NCBI GenBank assembly: GCA_036015235.1
Contig: CP107926.1
Location: forward strand, 4,060,001-4,124,000
Direction of reading: 5' to 3'
From: Streptomyces sp. NBC_00433
GTDB lineage: Bacteria; Actinomycetota; Actinomycetes; Streptomycetales; Streptomycetaceae
Length of the DNA: 64,000 nt
A program made the position numbers and the translations under genes. This document shows, in pieces, positions 44,618 through 52,758 of this stretch. The notes under the pieces were generated by a model, which did not search any database, was not told where the DNA came from, and saw only the letters and a list, made by a program, of their open reading frames with translations. Every line of letters begins with the position of its first letter. Within the stretch, counting starts at the first letter, position 1.

Positions 44618-45136
44618 TCACAGTTGCAGCAGCATGCGGCTGTTGCCCAAGGTGTTCGGTTTCACGCGCTCCAGGTCCAGGAACTCGGCGACTCCCTCGT
44701 CATTGGAACGCAGCAGCTCCCCGAACACATCGCCGTCCACAGGCGTGTCCCCGGTCTCCCGGAAGCCGTGCTTCGCGAAGAAGTCCACTTCGAACGTGAG
44801 GCAGAAAATTCGGCGCACTCCCAGCCACCGGGCGGTCTGCAGCAACTTCGCCAGCAACTGGTGACCGACGCCGGCGCCGCGCAGGGCCGGGTCCACCGCA
44901 AGCGTCCTGACCTCGGCCAGGTCCTCCCACATCACGTGCAGGGCGCCGCAGGCCACGACGGCGGCGTCCTCGTCCCGTTCCGCGACCCAGAACTCCTGGA
45001 TGTCCTCATAAAGCGTCACCGTCGGCTTGTCGAGCAGGATGCGGTCGCGCACATACGAGTCCAGCAACCGCCGTACCGCGGGGACATCGGCGGTGCGGGC
45101 CCTGCGGATGGTGACGTCATTCGACACGAGGGGCAT
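44618..45136 (-). CDS. Amino-acid N-acetyltransferase (GNAT; ArgA-like N-acetylglutamate synthase type)
   Basis: 172 residues from ATG 45134-45136. The GNAT core resembles the short, kinase-less N-acetylglutamate synthases: IRRARTADVPAVRRLLDSYV, AVVACGALHVMWEDLAEVRTLAVDPALRGAGVGHQLLAKLL with the GAGVGH acetyl-CoA loop, and FFAKHGF. Such proteins can start arginine synthesis by acetylating glutamate, but no arg genes are nearby and the substrate is inferred. It lies 9 bp downstream of the BlaI-type regulator... on the same strand reading, the regulator gene ends beyond its start, so the two are close neighbours transcribed the same way. Confidence 0.82.
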   Translation of the reverse strand: MPLVSNDVTIRRARTADVPAVRRLLDSYVRDRILLDKPTVTLYEDIQEFWVAERDEDAAVVACGALHVMWEDLAEVRTLAVDPALRGAGVGHQLLAKLLQTARWLGVRRIFCLTFEVDFFAKHGFRETGDTPVDGDVFGELLRSNDEGVAEFLDLERVKPNTLGNSRMLLQL

Positions 45137-45145
45137 GGACGGACG

Positions 45146-45541
45146 CTATCGTCCTTCGGCTTCCGTCGGACCCGAGGGGTCCACGGACTGGATGATGCGC
45201 ATTGCGTCACGGACCGCTTCACGCTGTTCCGGCGACATCATGCCGAAGAAGTGCACGAGGGCCGCGGCGGGGTTGTCGCTCGCGGCCCAGGCTTCGTTCA
45301 TCAGTGCGGCCGAGTATGCGGCTCGCGTCGATACCGCCTCATAGCGATAAGCGCGCCCATCGGCCTCCCTGCGCAGCCACCCCTTCTGGCGCAGGTTGTC
45401 CATTACGGTCATCACGGTGGTGTAGGCGATGGTCCGCTCCCGCGCCAGGTCCTCAAGAACCTCACGAACGGTGACCGGCCGGTTCCACTCCCACACCCGG
45501 GTCATGACGGCGTCTTCGAGGTCTCCCAATGGCCGGGGCAC
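45146..45541 (-). CDS. BlaI/MecI/CopY family transcriptional regulator
   Basis: 131 residues from GTG 45539-45541. The winged helix is PRPLGDLEDAVMTRVWEWNRPVTVREVLEDLARERTIAYTTVMTVMDNLRQKGWLRRE, followed by a helical dimerisation tail. There is no BlaR-type sensor protease beside it. A TAGTAT -10-like element lies 7 bp before the GTG and no ribosome site is present, so the message is probably leaderless. It is followed 9 bp later by the GNAT gene and may control it. Confidence 0.88.
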   Translation of the reverse strand: MPRPLGDLEDAVMTRVWEWNRPVTVREVLEDLARERTIAYTTVMTVMDNLRQKGWLRREADGRAYRYEAVSTRAAYSAALMNEAWAASDNPAAALVHFFGMMSPEQREAVRDAMRIIQSVDPSGPTEAEGR

Positions 45542-45548
45542 ACTCGGA

Positions 45549-45554
45549 ATACTA
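45549..45554 (-). promoter_or_regulatory. Putative -10 element for a leaderless BlaI-type regulator message
   Basis: TAGTAT (minus strand) fits TAnnnT and ends 7 bp before the GTG start at 45541; no ribosome site is present. No clear -35 box. Confidence 0.4.
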
Positions 45555-45606
45555 AGCGCTGGTAAGGCTAAATGCCCGGAATGCGAACCCGTCGGGGATT
45601 CGGGGG

Positions 45607-45783
45607 TCAGTTGTCCTCTGCGGCGGCACGCTGCGCCGCCTCCGCCCTGGCGAAGGCGGCGTCCACCGCCGCGTCCTCCCTGGCCTTGTTGGCGCCGCCC
45701 TGGTGCTTGATCATCGTGACGATCACGCAGATGAAGAAGATCGCCATGACCAGCGGGGGCACGATCGCGGATACGTAGTCCAT
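45607..45783 (-). CDS. Small single-pass membrane protein
   Basis: 58 residues from ATG 45781-45783. One helix (about 5-25, SAIVPPLVMAIFFICVIVTMI) is followed by a charged, alanine-rich cytoplasmic tail (KAREDAAVDAAFARAEAAQRAAAEDN). Conserved-looking but with no known function. It lies upstream of the BlaI regulator on the same strand. Confidence 0.7.
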   Translation of the reverse strand: MDYVSAIVPPLVMAIFFICVIVTMIKHQGGANKAREDAAVDAAFARAEAAQRAAAEDN

Positions 45784-45888
45784 GGCGCCAGCGTAGCCAC
45801 GCCTTCCCGGCGCCTTGCATACGGGTGCCCCGGCGCGCGGCCGGGGCACCCTTTCCCCGCAAAATCAGCGGTGCGGTCGGCAGTGCGG

Positions 45889-46590
45889 TCAGCAGGCCCG
45901 GCGCGGGCCCACCAGGACGGCCAGCGCGGCCATCGCGTCCTCGTCCTCGGGGCGCGGCGCGGGACGGCGTCCGGGCGGCCAGATCTCGGCGGGGGTCGGC
46001 GTCCGGCGGCCCGGGTCGGGCGCCGGGGGCTTGGGGGTGCCGGGAGCGGGCTTGTTCTCCGGTTCGGGCTCGGCGTCGGGTCCCTCGCCGGCGGCGGACG
46101 TGCCGGGGAGGGCGAGCAGGCGGCGCGGCGCGGGCATATGGGCCTCCAGACGCAGTGGTACTCCGTTGTCTGCCAGGTTTTCGGTTGCCAGGTCTTCGCA
46201 GTGGCGCAGCAGTGCGGTACGCCGGTGGTGCTCGGGGCTGCCGGTGGCCTGCGCGCGCAGGCCGCGCAGCGCGGCGAGGTCGTCGGCGCCCGGCGGGTAC
46301 CCCGACGCCACGGCGGCGGTGAGCCGCTCCAGATAGCCGGCGGCCGAGCCGGGCAGCGCCTCGCGGTAGCGGCGCAGCTCCGCCAGCAGGAAGCCGCGCA
46401 GCCGCCCCGCCTCCCTGGCCGCCTCGTCCACCGCCTCGGCGAGCCTGAGGCAGTCCCGGACATGCTCGGCGGCCGGGCGGTGCGTGGCGGCCGCCGCGCT
46501 CGGCGCGACGGCCACGGCGGTCCTGCTGGGGTGCAGCACCTCCGCGAGTGCGCGCCGCAGAACGCGCACCTCGTCCGCGCTGAACGCCAT
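45889..46590 (-). CDS. Conserved hypothetical actinobacterial protein with proline-rich tail
   Basis: 233 residues from ATG 46588-46590 with GAGGCGG upstream. Residues 1-150 are helical (FSADEVRVLRRALAEVL, EHVRDCLRLAEAVDEAAREAGRLRGFLLAELRRYREALPG). Residues 165-215 are Pro/Glu/Gly-rich and probably disordered. No catalytic motif is visible. It is 116 bp downstream of coaX on the same strand and seems restricted to streptomycetes. Confidence 0.7.
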   Translation of the reverse strand: MAFSADEVRVLRRALAEVLHPSRTAVAVAPSAAAATHRPAAEHVRDCLRLAEAVDEAAREAGRLRGFLLAELRRYREALPGSAAGYLERLTAAVASGYPPGADDLAALRGLRAQATGSPEHHRRTALLRHCEDLATENLADNGVPLRLEAHMPAPRRLLALPGTSAAGEGPDAEPEPENKPAPGTPKPPAPDPGRRTPTPAEIWPPGRRPAPRPEDEDAMAALAVLVGPRRAC

Positions 46591-46706
46591 GCCGCCTCGG
46601 GTTCCGTGTGGCGAAGGCATGCCTGGACTTTAAGTGGTAAGCGGACAAATGCTCCGCAATTACCGCCCACGGTGCGTCGTGCCCCCGGCGGCGCATTTCC
46701 GGCGGG

Positions 46707-47501
46707 TCAGGTGGTGGAGACGTTCCGCTCATAGACCAGGCGCAGGCCGATGAGCGTCAGCCACGGCTCGTGGGTGTCGATGATCGACGCCTCGTTCAGC
46801 ACCAGCGGCGCCAGGCCGCCGGTGGCGATGACCGTGACGTCGTCGGGGTCGGCGGCCAGCTCGCGGGCCATGCGCTCGGCGATGCCGTCCGCCTGGCCGG
46901 CGAAACCGTAGAGGATGCCGGACTGCATCGCCTCGATCGTGTTCTTGCCGATCACGCTGCGCGGCCTGGCCAGCTCGATCTTGCGCAGCTGGGCGCCGCG
47001 GACGCCGAGGGCGTCCACCGAAATCTCGATGCCCGGGGCGATGGCGCCGCCGATGTACTCACCGCGGGCGGACACCGCGTCGAAGGTGGTGGCGGTGCCG
47101 AAGTCGACCACGATGCACGGGCCGCCGTAGAGGTGGACGGCGGCCAGCGAGTTGATGATCCGGTCGGAGCCGACCTCCTTGGGGTGGTCGACCAGGATCG
47201 GCACCCCGGTCTTGACGCCCGGCTCGACCAGCACGGCCGGCACGTCGCCGTAGTAGCGGCGGGTCACCTCGCGCAGCTCGTGCAGCACCGAGGGGACCGT
47301 CGAGCAGATCGCGATCCCGTCGATGCCGTCGCCGAGGTCGCCCAGCAGCGGATGCATGCCCATCAGGCCCTGGAGCAGCACCGCGAGCTCGTCGGCGGTG
47401 CGCCGGGCATCGGTGGAGATGCGCCAGTGCTCGACGATCTCCTCGCCGTCGAAGAGCCCCAGGACGGTGTGGGTGTTGCCGACGTCGATGGTGAGCAGCA
47501 T
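46707..47501 (-). CDS. coaX: Type III pantothenate kinase CoaX
   Basis: 264 residues of the ASKHA fold. The phosphate loop is LTIDVGNTHTVLGLFDG, PHOSPHATE-2 region VVDFGTATTFDAVSARGEYIGGAIAPGI, and ATGGLAPLV near the C-terminus. It phosphorylates pantothenate in CoA synthesis. It is the last gene of the DUF2520-panC-nadB-nadC-coaX operon, 6 bp after nadC. PanC in the same operon makes its substrate. Confidence 0.95.
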   Translation of the reverse strand: MLLTIDVGNTHTVLGLFDGEEIVEHWRISTDARRTADELAVLLQGLMGMHPLLGDLGDGIDGIAICSTVPSVLHELREVTRRYYGDVPAVLVEPGVKTGVPILVDHPKEVGSDRIINSLAAVHLYGGPCIVVDFGTATTFDAVSARGEYIGGAIAPGIEISVDALGVRGAQLRKIELARPRSVIGKNTIEAMQSGILYGFAGQADGIAERMARELAADPDDVTVIATGGLAPLVLNEASIIDTHEPWLTLIGLRLVYERNVSTT

Positions 47502-47507
47502 CCGCCT

Positions 47508-48539
47508 CTACGCTTCCGCTCGCAGGTCGAGGCCGATGTCCAGGATCGGGGAGGAGTGGGTCAGCGCGCCCACCGCCAGGAAGTTGACGCCGGTCTCGGC
47601 ATAGGCGCGGGCCGTCTCCAGCGTCAGCCGGCCCGAGGACTCCAGGAAGGCCTGGCCGCCGACGATCGCCACGGCTTCCGCGGTCTCCGCCGGGGTGAAG
47701 TTGTCCAGCAGGATCAGGTCGGCGCCGGCGTCGAGCACCTCGCGCACCTGGTGCAGGGTGTCGACCTCGACCTCGATCGGCACGTCGGGGAATTCCGCCC
47801 GCACCAGCTTGAAGGCCTGGGCGACCCCGCCCGCGGCGACCACGTGGTTGTCCTTGACCAGGGCCGCGTCGGACAGCGACATGCGGTGGTTGGCGCCGCC
47901 GCCGCAGCGGACCGCGTACTTCTCCAGCGCCCGCAGGCCCGGCGTGGTCTTGCGGGTGTCGCGCACCTGCGTCCTGGTGCCCTCCAGCAGGTCCGCCCAG
48001 GCGCGGGTGGTGGTCGCGATGCCGGACAGCCGGCACAGCAGGTTGAGCGCGCTGCGCTCGGCGGTCAGCAGGTCGCGGGTCCTGGTGCGTACCGTCAGCA
48101 GCTTCTGCCCGGCGGCGACCCGGTCGCCGTCCTCCACGTGCCGCTCGACCTCGAACTCGTCGGTGCACACCACCGACAGCACCGCCTCGGCGACCCGCAG
48201 GCCCGCGACCGTGCCGGCCTCGCGGGCGGTGAAGTCGCCGACCGCCCTGGACTCCTCGGGGACGGTGGCGACCGTGGTGATGTCCACGCCCTGGTCGAGG
48301 TCCTCCTCGATGGCCATGTGCGCGATGTCCTCGACCTGGACCGGGTCCAGGCCCGCGTCGGCGATCAGCTGCGCCAGGTCCGGGTCGAGGCCGCACTCCA
48401 GCGGGTCGATCTCGTAGTCCGCGCCCTCGGCGCCGCATCCGCAGCCGTCCCCGCAGCCGCCACCGCCGCTCGCCTCGTCCGGCGGGCCGAACTGCGGCAG
48501 CGGGAGGGAGACGGGCTGCGGGCGGTCGGGGCTGGTCAC
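47508..48539 (-). CDS. nadC: Nicotinate-nucleotide pyrophosphorylase (carboxylating) NadC
   Basis: 343 residues from GTG 48537-48539. The QPRTase core includes ALNLLCRLSGIATTTRAWADLL, RDTRKTTPGLRALEKYAVRCGGGANHRMSLSDAALVKDNH and the TIM-barrel end with VEVEVDT and LILLDNFTP. It converts quinolinate and PRPP to nicotinate mononucleotide. An N-terminal extension of about 45 residues ahead of the usual start holds a small cysteine cluster (GGGGCGDGCGCG; C29, C33, C35), absent from most bacterial NadC. It lies between nadB and coaX in the cofactor operon. Confidence 0.95.
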   Translation of the reverse strand: MTSPDRPQPVSLPLPQFGPPDEASGGGGCGDGCGCGAEGADYEIDPLECGLDPDLAQLIADAGLDPVQVEDIAHMAIEEDLDQGVDITTVATVPEESRAVGDFTAREAGTVAGLRVAEAVLSVVCTDEFEVERHVEDGDRVAAGQKLLTVRTRTRDLLTAERSALNLLCRLSGIATTTRAWADLLEGTRTQVRDTRKTTPGLRALEKYAVRCGGGANHRMSLSDAALVKDNHVVAAGGVAQAFKLVRAEFPDVPIEVEVDTLHQVREVLDAGADLILLDNFTPAETAEAVAIVGGQAFLESSGRLTLETARAYAETGVNFLAVGALTHSSPILDIGLDLRAEA

Positions 48540-48590
48540 TGGTGCTCCTTCTGAGGCGGTGCCTGGGCGGTACGGGTGCGGTGCGCTGGC

Positions 48591-50396
48591 CTACGGGGCC
48601 ACGGGCGGGCGCCCCGGGGACCCATCATCCCCGACGGCGGCCGCCGCCCGCGCGGCACGGACCGGCGGGAAGTCCGGGCCCGGAGTCGTACGGACGTCGA
48701 GCGTGCGGTGCGGGGTGAGGCGTACGACGAGGTGGCGCCGCCAGTCGCGGTCGTCGCGGTCGGGCCGGTCCTCGCGCCAGTGGCAGCCGCGGGTCTCCTC
48801 GCGGCGCCGGGCGGCGGCGACCAGGACCCGCGCGACCAGACTCAGATTGGTGGACTCCCACGTCTCCACGCAAGGCTCCGCGGTCTTGCCTTCCCTGTCG
48901 TACGCCTCCACCGCCGCGGTGTGCAGCCGCTCCAGCGCCCCCGCGGCGACCGTCAGGGACTCCGCGCTGCGCAGCACGCCCGCGCCCGCCGTCATGATGC
49001 GCTGCACCTCGTAGCGGGCCTCCGAGGCCAGCAGCGGGGCGCCGCCGGACGCGGGGACCACCGGCTCCGCGGGCGACCGCGCGGGGTCGGCGAGCACGGC
49101 CAGCACGTCGGCGGCGATCCGCTCGGCGAAGACCAGGCCCTCGAGCAGCGAGTTCGACGCCAGCCGGTTGGCGCCGTGCACACCGGTGCAGGCGACCTCG
49201 CCGCACGCGTAGAGGCCCGGCACCGTGGTGCGCCCCGAGAGGTCGGTGCGGACACCGCCCGAGGCGTAGTGCGCGGCGGGCGCGACCGGGATCAGCCCGG
49301 TCACCGGGTCGATGCCGTGCGCGCGGCAGGCGGCGAGGATCGTCGGGAAGCGCTCGGCCCACATCCGCGGCCCGAAATGCCGGCCGTCGAGGTACATGTG
49401 CTCGGCGCCGGTCTCCTGCATCCGCCGCATGATGCCCTTGGCGACGATGTCCCGCGGCGCCAGCTCGGCCTGCTCGTGCTGCCCGACCATGAAGCGGACG
49501 CCTTCGGCGTCGACGAGATACGCGCCCTCCCCGCGCACCGCCTCCGACACCAGCGGCTGCTGGCCCTCCGCGTCCGGGCCGAGCCACAGCACGGTGGGGT
49601 GGAACTGCACGAACTCGATGTCGCTGACCTCGGCGCCCGCGCGCAGCGCCAGGGCCACGCCGTCGCCGGTCGACACCGCGGGATTGGTCGTCGCCGAGAA
49701 CACCTGGCCCATCCCGCCGGTGGCCAGGACCACGGCTCGGCAATGGACCGCGCCGACACCGTCGCGGCGGCCCTGGCCCATCACATGCAGGGTGACGCCG
49801 GCGGTGCGGCCCTCGGCGTCGTTCAGCAGGTCCAGGACCAGCGCGTTCTCGATCAGTTCCAGATTCGGGCCGCCGTCCCGGGCGGTGCCCGCGGCCCTTA
49901 CCGCGTCTATCAGCGCGCGGGACACTTCCGCGCCGGTCGCGTCCCCGCCCGCGTGCGCGATACGCCGCCGGTGGTGCCCGCCCTCCCGGGTCAGCAGGAT
50001 CTCGCCGCTGGCCGGGTCGGTGTCGAAGCGCGCCCCGGTCGCGATCAGCCGCCTCACCGCGTCGGGGCCCTCGCCCACCAGCGCCCTGACGGCCGCCTCG
50101 TCGCACAGCCCCGCGCCCGCGACCAGGGTGTCGTCCAGGTGCTGCTCGGGGGTGTCGCCGTCGCCCAGGGCCGCGGCGATACCGCCCTGCGCCCAGCGCG
50201 TCGACCCGTCGTCCAGGTGCGCCTTCGTCACGACGATGACCTTGGCGCCCGCCGCGGCACACCGCAGCGCAACGGTCAGCCCGGCGACCCCGGACCCGAC
50301 GACGACCACGTCGGCGCTGATCGCCCAGCCGGGCGCGGGGGCGTGCAGGCGTATGCCGGTGCTGCCGGCGCTGCCGCCGGCTCCAGATGCGTTCAT
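48591..50396 (-). CDS. nadB: L-aspartate oxidase NadB
   Basis: 601 residues from ATG 50394-50396, which overlaps the panC stop by 4 bp (ATGA). The FAD site is VVVVGSGVAGLTVALRCA, with GSTRWAQGGIAAAL, RRRIAHAGGDATGAEV and the flavoprotein signature HGANRLASNSLLEGLVFAERIA. It oxidises aspartate to iminoaspartate for quinolinate. The C-terminal helical domain carries VETWESTNLSLVARVLVAAARRREETRGCHWREDRP, as in known NadB. nadA is not in this window. Confidence 0.95.
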   Translation of the reverse strand: MNASGAGGSAGSTGIRLHAPAPGWAISADVVVVGSGVAGLTVALRCAAAGAKVIVVTKAHLDDGSTRWAQGGIAAALGDGDTPEQHLDDTLVAGAGLCDEAAVRALVGEGPDAVRRLIATGARFDTDPASGEILLTREGGHHRRRIAHAGGDATGAEVSRALIDAVRAAGTARDGGPNLELIENALVLDLLNDAEGRTAGVTLHVMGQGRRDGVGAVHCRAVVLATGGMGQVFSATTNPAVSTGDGVALALRAGAEVSDIEFVQFHPTVLWLGPDAEGQQPLVSEAVRGEGAYLVDAEGVRFMVGQHEQAELAPRDIVAKGIMRRMQETGAEHMYLDGRHFGPRMWAERFPTILAACRAHGIDPVTGLIPVAPAAHYASGGVRTDLSGRTTVPGLYACGEVACTGVHGANRLASNSLLEGLVFAERIAADVLAVLADPARSPAEPVVPASGGAPLLASEARYEVQRIMTAGAGVLRSAESLTVAAGALERLHTAAVEAYDREGKTAEPCVETWESTNLSLVARVLVAAARRREETRGCHWREDRPDRDDRDWRRHLVVRLTPHRTLDVRTTPGPDFPPVRAARAAAAVGDDGSPGRPPVAP

Positions 50397-51238
50397 AGGG
50401 CGGCTCCGAATTCCAGCGGAATGTTGTCGATCAGCCGGGTGGCGCCGACCTTCGCGGCCACGGCCAGGACCGCGGGTCCGGTGTGGTCGGGGGCGGCCTC
50501 GGTGAAGTCGGCGGGGTCGATGAGGGCGCAGTAGTCGAGGGCGACAGGAGGTTCCAGCGTGGCCGCGTGGTCCATGACCACCCTGGCCGCGCGCACCGCC
50601 GCCGCGGGGCCGCGGGGTGCGGCCTCCCGGCCGGTGAACAGCGCCCTGGACAGCTCGCGGGCGGAATCCCGCTCCACGTCCGACAGGTAGCGGTTGCGGC
50701 TGGACATGGCCAGGCCGTCCCCTTCCCGTACGGTCGGCGCGGCCACGATGTCCACCGGGAAATTCAGGTCCGTCACCATGCGGCGGATCAGCGCGAGCTG
50801 CTGGGCGTCCTTCTGGCCGAAGACCGCGCGGGCGGGCATGGTCAGGTGCAGCAGCTTCGCGACGACGGTGAGCATGCCGTCGAAGTGCCCGGGGCGGGAC
50901 GCGCCCTCGAAGCGCTCGCCCATCGGTCCCGCGGTGATCCGCACCTGCGGCTGCCCGCCGGGATAGACCTCGTCCACGTCCGGGGCGAAGACCACGTCGG
51001 CGCCGGCCGCCTCGGCGATCCCGAGGTCCGCGTCGAGGGTGCGGGGGTAGCGGGCCAGGTCCTCGTTCGGGCCGAACTGGAGCGGGTTCACGAAGACCGT
51101 CACGGTGACCGTGCTGGTGCCGGCCAGGGCGCGGGCCTCGCGGATCAGCGAGGCGTGGCCCTCGTGGAGGGCGCCCATCGTCATGACCACGGCGCCGCAG
51201 GGCGCCAGGTCTCCGGCCTTGTGGACGAGCTGGGTCAT
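50393..51238 (-). CDS. panC: Pantoate-beta-alanine ligase PanC
   Basis: 281 residues from ATG 51236-51238. ATP-grip elements are TMGALHEGHASLI (HIGH motif), VFVNPLQFGPNEDLARYPRTLD, VFGQKDAQQLALIRRM and SSRNRYLS. It joins pantoate and beta-alanine to pantothenate. The region ahead of TMGALHEGH is about ten residues shorter than in E. coli PanC. Its first 15 codons are part of a 104-bp tandem duplication. It overlaps nadB by 4 bp and the 35-codon duplicate frame by 4 bp. Confidence 0.94.
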   Translation of the reverse strand: MTQLVHKAGDLAPCGAVVMTMGALHEGHASLIREARALAGTSTVTVTVFVNPLQFGPNEDLARYPRTLDADLGIAEAAGADVVFAPDVDEVYPGGQPQVRITAGPMGERFEGASRPGHFDGMLTVVAKLLHLTMPARAVFGQKDAQQLALIRRMVTDLNFPVDIVAAPTVREGDGLAMSSRNRYLSDVERDSARELSRALFTGREAAPRGPAAAVRAARVVMDHAATLEPPVALDYCALIDPADFTEAAPDHTGPAVLAVAAKVGATRLIDNIPLEFGAAL

Positions 51239-51402
51239 GCGAGGCCCCCGTCTTGTGCGCTGGGTTCGTCGGACAGGGCCCCGAGCAGCGCCTCGGCACC
51301 GCAGGGCGCCGGATTCCCGGCCTGGTGCGCGAGCCCGGTCATGCCAGGCCCCCGTCCTGCGGGCTGGGCTCGTCGGACAGGGCCCCGAGCAGCGCCTCGG
51401 CG
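51195..51402. repeat. 104-bp tandem duplication across the DUF2520-panC junction
   Basis: Bases 51195-51298 and 51299-51402 align without gaps at a fixed offset of 104, with about 14 mismatches counted by eye. The shared unit carries the start of panC and the end of the DUF2520 gene. A 35-nt segment near the end (TCGGACAGGGCCCCGAGCAG and onward) is identical in both copies. Confidence 0.85.
51235..51342 (-). CDS. 35-codon chimeric open frame created by the tandem duplication
   Basis: ATG 51340-51342 to TGA 51235. The first part (MTGLAHQAGNPAPCGA) is a diverged copy of the PanC N-terminus (MTQLVHKAGDLAPCGA), and the rest (EALLGALSDEPSAQDGGLA) copies the C-terminus of the DUF2520 protein. It overlaps both neighbours by ATGA, so translational coupling along the operon is kept. 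It is probably a by-product rather than a functional protein, but it would be translated. Confidence 0.5.
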   Translation of the reverse strand: MTGLAHQAGNPAPCGAEALLGALSDEPSAQDGGLA

Positions 51403-52247
51403 TACTCGGCCTTCAGCATGCCGTTGGCCAGGGCGCGGTCGGCCGTGGCGCGGGCCATCGCCACGTAGGAGGGCACCGTCTCGGGGGCGTGCTCGCGCAG
51501 CTCCCGAAGGTGGGCGGCGACCGTGCCGGCGTCGCCGCGGGCCACGGGTCCGGTGAGGGCGCCGTCGCCGGCCGTCAGCGCGTTGTCCAGGGCCGCGCCC
51601 AGCAGCGGGCCCAGCATCCTGCCCGGCTCCGCCACTCCCGCGGCCCGCAGCAGGTCCCTGGACTGGGCCACCAGCGTCACCAGGTGGTTCGCGCCGATCG
51701 CCAGCGCCGCGTGGTAGAGCGGGCGGGCCTGCTCCTCCACCCACTCCGGCTCGCCGCCCATCTCGATGACCAGCGCCTCCGCGGCCAGCCGCAGCTCCCC
51801 CGGGGCGGTCACCCCGAAAGAGCAGCCGGCCAACCGCTGCACGTCCACCGGGGTGCCGGTGAAGGTCATCGCGGGATGCAGCGCCAAGGGCAGCGCGCCC
51901 ACGCGCAGCGCAGGGTCCAGCACGGACGTGCCATACCGGCCCGAGGTGTGCACGAGCAGCTGGCCGGGGCGTACGGCGCCGGTCTCCGCCAGGCCTCTGA
52001 CGAGGTCGGGCAGGGCGTCGTCCGGGACGGTCAGCAGGACGAGGTCGGCGGTGGCCATCACCTGGCCGGGCTCCATCATCGGCACGCCCGGCAGCAGGGC
52101 CTCGGCCCTGCGCCGAGACGCCTCGGACACGCCCGAGGCGGCCACGGGGCGGTGCCCGGCCATTCCCAGCGCTGCGGCCAGGGCCGGGCCCACGCGGCCC
52201 GCTCCCACGACGCCCACGGTCAGACGGCCGGGCCGTTCCTCCACCAT
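51339..52247 (-). CDS. Rossmann-like and DUF2520 domain protein
   Basis: 302 residues from ATG 52245-52247 with GGGAGGCG upstream. The N-terminal Rossmann fold has LTVGVVGAGRVGPALAAAL; LALHPAMTFTGT follows at the domain border, and the C-terminal helical DUF2520 domain includes ARPLYHAALAIGANHLVTLVAQSRDLL. It is the first gene of the panC-nadB-nadC-coaX operon. The family is proposed to be a ketopantoate-reductase-like dehydrogenase, which would suit the pantothenate context, but that activity is inferred. Confidence 0.87.
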   Translation of the reverse strand: MVEERPGRLTVGVVGAGRVGPALAAALGMAGHRPVAASGVSEASRRRAEALLPGVPMMEPGQVMATADLVLLTVPDDALPDLVRGLAETGAVRPGQLLVHTSGRYGTSVLDPALRVGALPLALHPAMTFTGTPVDVQRLAGCSFGVTAPGELRLAAEALVIEMGGEPEWVEEQARPLYHAALAIGANHLVTLVAQSRDLLRAAGVAEPGRMLGPLLGAALDNALTAGDGALTGPVARGDAGTVAAHLRELREHAPETVPSYVAMARATADRALANGMLKAEYAEALLGALSDEPSPQDGGLA

Positions 52248-52299
52248 TTCGCCTCCCGCTAGGGCTACTTCTCGTCAATCCTACGCGAACTCCTTCCTC

Positions 52300-52690
52300 T
52301 TGCGCCGCGTGACGCACCCCACCTCCCCCTGCGGGGGCTGCCCCTCGCGGCGCGTCGCGTCCCTGCGGCCCGGCGAGGGCTGGTCGCTCCGTTCTCCCCC
52401 GCGCTTCGCGTGGGGGTACCCCCACGCGCCCCTGAGGCGGCAGCCCCTTGCGGTGCGTTGCTTGGCTGCGGCCGCGTTGTGGCAGGGCGCTCAGTTCCCC
52501 GCGCCCCTGAAGAACGCTCGCCCTCCGTGGCAGGAGCAGGCCCCCTGGCAGGGGCGAACGCCTGGGCGCAGGAGGACGCAGGCCGAAGGTTCGCGTGGGG
52601 TACCCCCAGGCGAAGCGCTGGGGGAGAACTGCGAGACAAGCCACCGCGGACGGGGCTGTTGCCCGGGGTCCTGGGAGGGGGATGTCCACC
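52300..52690. repeat. Dispersed palindromic intergenic repeat, copy B
   Basis: The 511 bp from 52248 to 52758 contain no gene apart from the HK promoter. The stretch shares modules with copies A and C: GGTCGCTCCGTTCTCCCCC, GTGGGGGTACCCCCACGCG (52410 on), CCCTGAAGAACGC, TGGCAGGGGCGAACGCCTGG, GGGGTACCCCCAGGCGAAGC and GGGGGAGAACTGCGAGAC. Left and right halves are inverted relative to each other. It lies between divergent genes. Confidence 0.75.
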
Positions 52691-52758
52691 TTGGGGCGTA
52701 GGGGAGATCGCTCCCGGGGCTGACCCCGGGACGCGTTGCCGTACATACGCTGGGTTAT

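Noticed and set aside
45542..46732. Upstream extension of the BlaI-type regulator
   Set aside because: It would run antisense and out of frame through two other genes; the regulator fold starts at PRPLGDLEDAV right after the GTG at 45541.
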